This document shows, in pieces, positions 57,836 through 64,000 of a DNA stretch of 64,000 nucleotides. The stretch's first letter is position 1, and the number at the start of each line of letters is the position of its first letter. This DNA is from Bordetella genomosp. 7 (GTDB lineage: Bacteria; Pseudomonadota; Gammaproteobacteria; Burkholderiales; Burkholderiaceae_B), in NCBI RefSeq assembly GCF_002261265.1, contig NZ_NEVK01000008.1:496001-560000 (forward strand), in the 5' to 3' direction. The translations under genes were made by a program, and so were the position numbers. Below the pieces are notes generated by a model. The model ran no database searches. It was not told where the DNA came from and saw only the letters and a list, made by a program, of their open reading frames with translations.

Positions 57836-59751
57836 GCGACTTGCTTGCGCGAGCCGTAGTGCAGGCGCTTCAGGTGGATGAGCAGCAGCGATATGGCCGC
57901 CGGAGTGACGCCGGACACGCGGGCGGCCTGGCCGATGGTTTCCGGGCGATGCGTCTTGAGCTTTTGCCGCACTTCGAACGACAGGCTGCTCACAGCGTCG
58001 TAATCCAGATCGGCGGGAATGGGCTGCTGTTCATGTGCAAGATGCTTTTGCACTTCGTCCTGCTGGCGCGCGATGTAGCCCGCATACTTCACCTGTATTT
58101 CTACCTGCTCGGCCAGTATGTCGTCGTCCAGCAGCCCCGGGCCGGCCAACAGCGTGCCGTCGGGGTTGCGCGTCTGCATCAACGTGGCATAGGACACCGC
58201 GGGTCGCTTGAGCAAATCTGCTAGTGAGTACTCACGTTCAATTGGTTTGCCGAGCAGTGGCTCGGCTACTTCTGCGGGCAGGGTGCGCGGGTTCACCCAC
58301 GTGGATTTCAGACGTTGCACTTCTGCAGACACCGCATCGCGTTTGCGGCAGAAGGCATCCCAACGTGCGTCGTCGACCAAGCCCAGCTTGCGTCCGGTTT
58401 CGGTGAGCCGCAAGTCGGCGTTGTCTTCGCGCAGGCTGAGGCGATATTCGGCCCGAGAGGTGAACATGCGATACGGTTCAGTGACGCCGCGCGTAACCAG
58501 GTCGTCTACCAACACGCCCAGGTAGGCTTCGTCCCGCCGCGGCGTCCAGGCCTCGCGCTCCAGTGCACATAAGGCTGCGTTGGCGCCCGCCAACAAGCCT
58601 TGCGCGGCCGCCTCTTCGTACCCTGTGGTGCCGTTGATCTGGCCGGCGAAATACAGGCCGCCGATGGCTTTGGTTTCCAGCGTAGATTTCAAGCCACGCG
58701 GATCAAAGTAGTCGTACTCGATCGCGTAACCTGGGCGCAAGATATGTGCGTTTTCCAGGCCGGGCAGCGAATGGATCAGATCCCATTGCACATCGAACGG
58801 CAGGCTGGTGGACACGCCGTTGGGATACACCTCGTGCGTATCCAGGCCTTCGGGTTCCAGGAATACCTGGTGCGATTCCTTGTCCGCGAAGCGATGGATC
58901 TTGTCTTCGATAGACGGGCAGTACCGGGGGCCTACACCTTCAATGACGCCGCTGTACATGGGCGACCGATCCAACCCTTTCCGGATGATGTCGTGCGTAC
59001 GCGCATTGGTGTGGGTTACCCAGCACGACACCTGACGCGGATGCATGCCGGTGTTTCCCATGAAAGAAAAAACCGGCACGGGATTAAGGTCGCCCGCCTG
59101 TTCTTCCAGCACGCTGTAGTTGATAGAGCGGCCGTCGATGCGTGGCGGCGTGCCCGTCTTCAGCCGCCCTTGCGGAAGTTTCAATTCCTTCAGACGTTGC
59201 GCCAGAGAAACCGCCGGAGGATCCCCGGCACGCCCGCCCGAATAGTTCTGCAGGCCGACATGGATCAAGCCATTGAGGAACGTTCCTGCCGTAAGCACAA
59301 CCGTACGGGCACGGAACTTCAGCCCGATCTGGGTGACGGCGCCTGTCACCCGGTCTCCGTCCACGAGCAGGTCGTCGACGGCTTGCTGGAATATCCAGAG
59401 ATTCGGCTGGTTTTCCAGCCGGCCGCGAATTGCCTTGCGGTAGAGCACCCGGTCCGCTTGAGCCCGCGTGGCGCGCACTGCAGGACCCTTGGAGCCATTC
59501 AGAATCCGGAACTGAATGCCGGCCTCGTCGGTGGCAATGGCCATGGCCCCGCCCAATGCGTCGACTTCTTTGACTAGATGCCCCTTACCGATACCGCCTA
59601 TGGACGGATTGCAAGACATCTGACCCAAGGTCTCGATGTTGTGAGTCAGAAGGAGGGTTTTCGCGCCGATGCGCGCGGCGGCGAGCGCGGCTTCGGTACC
59701 GGCGTGGCCGCCCCCAACGACAATCACGTCAAATTCGCGCGGATAATCCAT
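57832..59751 (-). CDS. mnmG: tRNA uridine-5-carboxymethylaminomethyl modification enzyme MnmG (GidA)
   Basis: Encodes 639 residues. The FAD-binding motif is [19 protein letters not shown], followed by the signature [18 protein letters not shown] and the second motif around [15 protein letters not shown]. With MnmE it modifies wobble uridines of several tRNAs. It is the first gene leftward of the parS-rich gap. Its position beside parA-parB and probable origin sequences is widely conserved. Confidence 0.97.
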   Translation of the reverse strand: MDYPREFDVIVVGGGHAGTEAALAAARIGAKTLLLTHNIETLGQMSCNPSIGGIGKGHLVKEVDALGGAMAIATDEAGIQFRILNGSKGPAVRATRAQADRVLYRKAIRGRLENQPNLWIFQQAVDDLLVDGDRVTGAVTQIGLKFRARTVVLTAGTFLNGLIHVGLQNYSGGRAGDPPAVSLAQRLKELKLPQGRLKTGTPPRIDGRSINYSVLEEQAGDLNPVPVFSFMGNTGMHPRQVSCWVTHTNARTHDIIRKGLDRSPMYSGVIEGVGPRYCPSIEDKIHRFADKESHQVFLEPEGLDTHEVYPNGVSTSLPFDVQWDLIHSLPGLENAHILRPGYAIEYDYFDPRGLKSTLETKAIGGLYFAGQINGTTGYEEAAAQGLLAGANAALCALEREAWTPRRDEAYLGVLVDDLVTRGVTEPYRMFTSRAEYRLSLREDNADLRLTETGRKLGLVDDARWDAFCRKRDAVSAEVQRLKSTWVNPRTLPAEVAEPLLGKPIEREYSLADLLKRPAVSYATLMQTRNPDGTLLAGPGLLDDDILAEQVEIQVKYAGYIARQQDEVQKHLAHEQQPIPADLDYDAVSSLSFEVRQKLKTHRPETIGQAARVSGVTPAAISLLLIHLKRLHYGSRKQVA

Positions 59752-59807
59752 AGTGCAGAGCAAAACAAAGAGCTAATTAGGCTCCATTATAGAGTGCGCA
59801 GAGTTGG

Positions 59808-59823
59808 TGTTTCACGTGAAACC
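59808..59823. other. parS-type centromere site 1
   Basis: TGTTTCACGTGAAACC contains the perfect palindrome GTTTCACGTGAAAC and differs only at the last base from the widespread parS consensus TGTTNCACGTGAAACA. It lies 57 bases upstream of mnmG. Confidence 0.9.
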
Positions 59824-59864
59824 TAGGAGGAATTGCAATCGGATGAAGCCGATTGTGGCCCCAG

Positions 59865-59880
59865 TGTTTCACGTGGAACA
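59865..59880. other. parS-type centromere site 2
   Basis: TGTTTCACGTGGAACA matches the parS consensus read from either strand (TGTTCCACGTGAAACA on the minus strand). It lies 41 bases beyond site 1. Confidence 0.93.
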
Positions 59881-60134
59881 TCGGCACTTTGTCCTTGCGC
59901 CTATATGCTCGCTCTTCTGACCGCCAAGATGGTGTTTCGCGGGCGGGTCGTTGGCATATCCGTAGACCGCATACTTACATGAGCTTCGGCTGCCTAGGGC
60001 CAATTGAATCGAGACGACGACCCGAGACAATCGCGCTGGACGCTATCCGCGTGGCGTTGTGGATACTCGCAGCTGAACAGCCGACTGCCGGAGGTCTGCC
60101 CACCTGGTGCCACGTACCGGGCGCCTATTGAGAT

Positions 60135-60150
60135 TGTTTCACGTGGAACA
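60135..60150. other. parS-type centromere site 3
   Basis: TGTTTCACGTGGAACA, identical to site 2, lies 254 bases beyond it in gene-free sequence. Confidence 0.93.
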
Positions 60151-60640
60151 TCCCACCATTTCGTTGCATGACTTACGGGCCGTATGCCTAAGGGCTACGT
60201 GCCGGACCCATAGTTGATTCACGCCAAATAGTCGGCCGGATTTCCTTCGCACTGGGAACCTTTGATAATCGAACCAGCGTGCCGGCTTGGATCATCAAAC
60301 AAGAATGGGCAACGCAAGGCCGACCTATCGCGTCCCGCCAAGCCATATCTCACCTATAGGTACTTAGGCACGTCATGTGGCTGATGTCCCCCTTATTGCG
60401 GTTAACACCCGAGGCACTACGCGTTGGAAGCACCATGCCGAACTCAACGATCGGGGCAATAACTGAGGTTGAACGACTTGAGCCTTGATGGGTGCATCCT
60501 AGGCGCCAGGGCGATGACCCCGGTGTTAAATATCCGAAAGCCCAATATCCAAGACACGCCGTCTTTAGGCGCAGTGCGTTCCGAGTTCGCTTGAAAGTTA
60601 CCTAGCGTTTAGCCCGTACGGGGCGGCACCCCAGAAGTCA

Positions 60641-60656
60641 TGTTTCACGTGGAACA
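60641..60656. other. parS-type centromere site 4
   Basis: TGTTTCACGTGGAACA, identical to sites 2 and 3, lies about 490 bases beyond site 3. All four are within 850 bases. Confidence 0.93.
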
Positions 60657-61120
60657 CATCACGCCGCGGTTAAGGCTCGACGAGCCCAGACGCAACTATC
60701 CACACAAACGTGTCACTTCTGCGTCACGGAGCAGGCGCAGGCATGCAAGGGCGCAAATCTGGGGATATCTTTGTGAACAACTGCCCGCCCCATGCGGCGG
60801 TGCAATAAGAAAACAGCACGGCACGCCCGCGCTGCGTTATCCCGGATCCGCGGCATTAGCCGCACGAACGACGATAAGTGCCGGAAATCATGGCAGTTTT
60901 TGAAACAGCACCTCGCCACCCTCCGTGTGGACGGTAAGGTGCCGGACGTTCTGCAGCTTCGGTGCGCCGGCATGTTCCACTGTGCAAAACTATTTCGGTA
61001 CACGAGCCTATTACGGCCTTATCCCGGCCGCCTTCCACCACCCGGCCGCTTCTCCACAGTGTTATCCCCAAGCTTACTCACAGCGGTTGGCTGGGCGAAG
61101 GCGACAACGGCCGAGCCAGA

Positions 61121-61156
61121 AATAACAACGCCCCGCAAGCTGTGCAGCTTCGGGGC
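61121..61156 (-). terminator. Terminator-like hairpin after the cold-shock gene
   Basis: On the minus strand GCCCCG-AAGCTG pairs with CAGCTT-G-CGGGGC (one unpaired base), followed by GTTGTTATTTC. It lies about 45 bases after the csp stop. The T tract is interrupted, so strength is uncertain. Confidence 0.65.
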
Positions 61157-61200
61157 GCGGCAGCCAGGGGGGCCCTGGCAGAAGAACGGACTATACCGAT

Positions 61201-61407
61201 TCAGAGCGGACGGATATCGGCCGCCTGAGGCCCTTTGGGCCCTTCCTTGACTTCGAACTCGACTTCCTGACCTTCGTTCAGGCTGCGATAACCACGCCCC
61301 TGAATCGCGGAGAAATGTGCAAACACGTCGGTGCCGCCGGCGTCCGGGGTAATGAAACCGAAGCCCTTGTCGGCGTTAAACCATTTGACCTTGCCCTTCT
61401 GAACCAT
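61201..61407 (-). CDS. Cold-shock domain protein (CspA family)
   Basis: Encodes 68 residues. The two RNA-binding motifs KGFGFI and DVFAHFSAI (RNP1 and RNP2) lie in a single OB-fold cold-shock domain starting [15 protein letters not shown]. Such proteins bind single-stranded RNA or DNA and melt mRNA structure. The roughly 250 bases upstream (61408-61665) contain its promoter and leader as well as the start region of the divergent aminotransferase gene. Which csp paralogue this is cannot be told. Confidence 0.95.
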   Translation of the reverse strand: MVQKGKVKWFNADKGFGFITPDAGGTDVFAHFSAIQGRGYRSLNEGQEVEFEVKEGPKGPQAADIRPL

Positions 61408-61665
61408 TGTCTAGCGTCCTGGTAGTAAAAACGAATGCAAGTGAATCAAGGACGCCAACGCTGTAAAGGCCTGTGCAACACTTGAATCAACTGCGAAAGC
61501 CAGCATACTCACGGGTCTTGGACAAGACAAATAGTTGTTTACCCCTATGTGGCTTTTTCCCCAAGCCGGATCGCGTAAATATCCCTGTCACGTGTGCCGG
61601 AGCCAGGCGTCAATAGTGGGATACTTACGTGTTTTCAATTCACGACCTCGCCGCTGTACAACACC

Positions 61666-62832
61666 ATGATCCGATCGAAGCTGCCAGATGTCGGCACGAC
61701 TATTTTTACCGTCATGAGCCGCCTGGCCACTGAGCACGACGCTATCAACCTGGGGCAAGGGTTTCCCGATTTTGATCCCGACCCTCGCCTTTGCTCGCTC
61801 GTCACCGAAGCAATGCGCGCCGGCCATAATCAGTACCCCTATATGCCTGGCGTCGCACCGCTGCGTCAAAGCATTGCCGACAAAATCAATACCCTGTACG
61901 GGCACGCCTACGACCCCGAAACCGAAATCACCGTCACCAGCGGCGCAACCGAAGCCCTGATGGCCACCATACTGGCCTCTGTAAACAGCGGCGACGAAGT
62001 CGTGGTCATCGAGCCCTGCTTCGACTGCTATCTGCCCGGCATACGCCTGGCCGGGGGCACGGCGGTGCCTGTACCCTTGCGCGCCCCCACGCAAGACGAC
62101 CCTCATTACCGCATCGACTGGCAACGGGTACGCGACGCCATTACTTCACGCACGCGGCTGCTGATACTCAACTTCCCCCACAACCCCACGGGCGCAGTAC
62201 TGGACGACAGCGATCTGGATGTGCTGGAAACCATCGTCAGCGAAACGGGTGTGCTGTTGCTGTCCGACGAGGTATACGAACATATCGTGTTCGACGGACG
62301 GCCGCACGCCAGCCTGGCCCGGCGCCCCCTGCTGGCCGAACACGCCTTCGTGATTTCGTCGTTCGGCAAGACCTACCACACGACAGGCTGGAAAATCGGG
62401 TACTGCTGCGCGCCTCGCCACCTGAGCGCCGAACTGCGCAAAGTGCACCAATTCATGGTGTTTACGGTTTCATCGCCCATGCAGTTCGCGTTGGCCGAGT
62501 ACATGCGCGACCCCAAACCGTATACGGAACTGTCCGCGTTCTACCAGGCCAAGCGCGACCGGCTGGCCGCCGGCCTTGCCGGTACGCGGTTCAAGCCGCT
62601 GCCAAGCGCGGGAACGTTCTTTCTGCTGGCCGACTACAGCGCGATTTCCCGGCAATCGGAATCCGACTTCGCGCAGGACCTGACGGTACGCCACGGTGTC
62701 ACCGTTATTCCGGTTTCCGCGTTCTATCAGCACCCCGATGCGCCGCAGTCGAACCATCAGTTGGTGCGTTTTTGCTTCGCCAAAAAGGATGCCACGCTGG
62801 ATGACGCTATCGAGCGACTGGCGGCCGTATAA
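61666..62832 (+). CDS. PLP-dependent aminotransferase (methionine/aromatic aminotransferase, YbdL-like)
   Basis: Encodes 388 residues of fold-type I class I/II aminotransferases. The PLP lysine is K235 in SSFGKTYHTTGWKIGY. Other landmarks are NLGQGFPDFDPD, the VTSGATEALMA helix, NFPHNPTGA and the aspartate in LLSDEVYEHIVFDG. The GWKIGYCCAP context and the length best fit the methionine aminotransferase group (YbdL), which makes keto-methionine; a kynurenine-aminotransferase-like role is also possible. The start at 61666 gives the family N-terminus (MIRSKLPDVGTTIF). It converges on the tctA-like gene. Confidence 0.9.
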   Translation: MIRSKLPDVGTTIFTVMSRLATEHDAINLGQGFPDFDPDPRLCSLVTEAMRAGHNQYPYMPGVAPLRQSIADKINTLYGHAYDPETEITVTSGATEALMATILASVNSGDEVVVIEPCFDCYLPGIRLAGGTAVPVPLRAPTQDDPHYRIDWQRVRDAITSRTRLLILNFPHNPTGAVLDDSDLDVLETIVSETGVLLLSDEVYEHIVFDGRPHASLARRPLLAEHAFVISSFGKTYHTTGWKIGYCCAPRHLSAELRKVHQFMVFTVSSPMQFALAEYMRDPKPYTELSAFYQAKRDRLAAGLAGTRFKPLPSAGTFFLLADYSAISRQSESDFAQDLTVRHGVTVIPVSAFYQHPDAPQSNHQLVRFCFAKKDATLDDAIERLAAV

Positions 62833-62836
62833 AAAA

Positions 62837-62861
62837 GGGGCCAGATCAATGATCTGGCCCC
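62837..62861 (-). terminator. Intrinsic terminator after the TctA-family gene
   Basis: GGGGCCAGATC pairs with GATCTGGCCCC around a three-base loop. On the minus strand six T follow directly. It begins 14 bases after the stop of the minus-strand transporter gene and five after the stop of the converging aminotransferase gene, so it can serve both. Confidence 0.88.
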
Positions 62862-62874
62862 ATTAAAGCAGTGG

Positions 62875-64000
62875 TCAGGCTGCCGCGTTGCGCGGCTGGC
62901 GATGCTGTCGCCTGCGACGCAGTATCTGCGGCACAACAACCACTGCTGCGGCGGCAATCCACAGGCCGACTGATACGGGGCTGCTGTACAGCACCGACAG
63001 TTCACCGTTGGTAATCGAAAGGGCGCGACGCAAGCTCTGTTCCATCATGTCGCCCAGCACCACGCCAAGCACCAGGGGCGCCATGGGCACGCCGAACTTG
63101 CGCAGCAAGTACCCGATGGCGCCGACGCCCACCACCATCAGCAAGTCGAACGTACCGGCATTGATCGCGTATACGCCGATGTAGCTGATGCTCAGGATGC
63201 CCGGCACCATCAGCCAGCCCGGTACCGACAGCACCTTCGAAAACACACGCACCATAGGCACGTTCATCAGGAACAACAGCACGTTGGCGATGAACAATGA
63301 CGCGATAAGCCCCCAAACCAGTTCTGGCTTGGTGTCGAACAGCACGGGGCCGGGCGTAATGTTGTAGAGCGTGAGCGCGCCCATCATCACCGCCGTGGTG
63401 CCCGATCCGGGCACGCCCAGGGTCAGCATGGGAACGAACGACCCGATCGCCGACGCGGTGGCCGCCGACTCGGGCGCGACCAGCCCGCGCATGTCGCCTT
63501 TGCCGAACTTGGCATCGGGGTCCTTGCCTTCGATGATGCGTTTCTCTTGGGAATACGCCACGGCGGCGGCCACGCTGGCGCCCGCGCCAGGCAATACCCC
63601 GACGCCGAATCCGACCAGCGAGCTGCGTCCGATGCTGCCCGCGGTAAAGGCGAGTTCCTTCAGGTTGAACAGCTTGCGGCCGCTGGGCTTGACCTCGACG
63701 CTGTGACCTGCAACCACCTTTTCCAGCATTTCCAGCATTTCCGCCATGGCAAACAGCGCAATAACCACCACAACGAAATCGACGCCGTCGGCCAGGTGTA
63801 CCGATTCGAACGTATAGCGATAGACGCCGGAATTCGAGTCCACGCCGATCACGGAAATACCGAGGCCTATCATGGCTGCCAGCACGCCCTTGACCGGCTG
63901 CTTGCCCAGCAGGCTGGTCAGGCAGCAGAACGCGAACACCATCAGCACAAAGTATTCCGCGGGCCCGAACGCCAGCGCCCACCGGGCCAGCAGCGGCGCA
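62875..64000 (-). CDS. Tripartite tricarboxylate transporter permease, TctA family (partial at window end)
   Basis: About 374 residues of the C-terminal part are visible; the frame is still open at base 64000. The sequence is highly hydrophobic with the TctA signatures GVGVLPGAGASVAAAVAYSQ and the second block LTLGVPGSGTTAVMMGALTL. TctA is the large membrane subunit of secondary transporters that use a periplasmic TctC-type binding protein for citrate or other carboxylates. Bordetella species carry many TctC-like (Bug) proteins, but the substrate here is unknown. It ends in a short basic tail (RRRRQHRQPRNAAA). Confidence 0.93.
   Translation of the reverse strand, partial: APLLARWALAFGPAEYFVLMVFAFCCLTSLLGKQPVKGVLAAMIGLGISVIGVDSNSGVYRYTFESVHLADGVDFVVVVIALFAMAEMLEMLEKVVAGHSVEVKPSGRKLFNLKELAFTAGSIGRSSLVGFGVGVLPGAGASVAAAVAYSQEKRIIEGKDPDAKFGKGDMRGLVAPESAATASAIGSFVPMLTLGVPGSGTTAVMMGALTLYNITPGPVLFDTKPELVWGLIASLFIANVLLFLMNVPMVRVFSKVLSVPGWLMVPGILSISYIGVYAINAGTFDLLMVVGVGAIGYLLRKFGVPMAPLVLGVVLGDMMEQSLRRALSITNGELSVLYSSPVSVGLWIAAAAVVVVPQILRRRRQHRQPRNAAA

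Larger units (their letters stand above)
59752..61200. other. Gene-free parS/oriC candidate region
   Basis: About 1.45 kb lies between mnmG and the cold-shock gene without a supported gene. Short frames starting with MFHVEH or similar are simply translations of parS. The base composition looks less GC-rich than the flanks. Besides four parS sites it holds DnaA-box-like sequences with one mismatch to TTATCCACA: TGTGGATAC at 60058 (minus orientation), CTATCCACA at 60696 and TTATCCCCA at 61062. Weaker forms (TTATCCCGG at 60838 and 61019) also occur. Highly expressed genes to the left all point away from it. Origin function is inference. Confidence 0.6.

Noticed and set aside
59853-60131. Possible small protein starting MWPQCFTWN
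   Set aside because: The start is a translated parS site and the rest has no recognisable features or ribosome-binding site.
60640-60903. Possible small protein starting MFHVEH
   Set aside because: MFHVEH is the translation of parS (TGTTTCACGTGGAACA) and is a common annotation artefact. The following sequence has no coding character. An antisense frame at 60713-61003 is rejected for the same lack of support.
60973-60988. TGTTCCACTGTGCAAA as a fifth parS site
   Set aside because: Only one half matches; the second half of the palindrome is lost.

Overview
This is a 64 kb GC-rich chromosomal segment from a betaproteobacterium of the Alcaligenaceae, most likely the Bordetella/Achromobacter group. 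That placement is an inference from recalled gene order (mnmG-rsmG-parA-parB, asparaginase, tRNA-tuf-secE-nusG-rpl-rpoBC), from the system II cytochrome c genes (ccsA, ccsB, dsbD) and from the local intergenic repeat. No database search was possible.

Layout. 1-2.5 kb: the 3' end of a class A penicillin-binding protein, cyaY, an lptM-like lipoprotein and lysA. 2.6-11.8 kb: housekeeping genes, including cytochrome c4, ccsB and ccsA, engB-hemB, cutA-dsbD and a HIT protein. 11.9-28.5 kb: the alpha, spc and S10 ribosomal operons, all on the minus strand, split by one plus-strand aldehyde dehydrogenase gene between rpsQ and rplN. 28.5-32.9 kb: the str operon (rpsL, rpsG, fusA, tuf) with rpsJ. 33.2-40.3 kb: a signalling island between rpsL and rpoC. 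It holds two OmpR-type regulators transcribed divergently, a LysM-FecR exported protein, a CHASE2 histidine kinase, a membrane pseudokinase with a PEGA domain, and a small lipoprotein. 40.4-54.2 kb: rpoC, rpoB, rplL, rplJ, rplA, rplK, nusG, secE, a second tuf and four tRNA genes. 54.3-59.8 kb: asparaginase, parB, parA, rsmG, mnmG. 59.8-61.2 kb: a gene-free stretch with four parS-type palindromes and weak DnaA-box-like sequences, a good candidate for the replication origin/centromere region. 61.2-64 kb: a cold-shock gene, an aminotransferase and a partial TctA-family transporter.

How it fits together. Almost all heavily expressed genes (ribosome, RNA polymerase, elongation factors) run leftward, away from the parS-rich region at about 60 kb. 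That is what leading-strand transcription from an origin there would look like. Intrinsic terminators break the ribosomal superoperon into units: after rpsJ, after rpsQ, within rpsD-rpoA and after rplQ.

The most unusual content is the 33-40 kb signalling island. It resembles a cell-envelope sensing circuit and contains a kinase-like protein lacking its nucleotide-binding lobe. A short GTCAGGC/GCCTGAC repeat family also stands out, because its three occurrences in the window all lie between converging genes.
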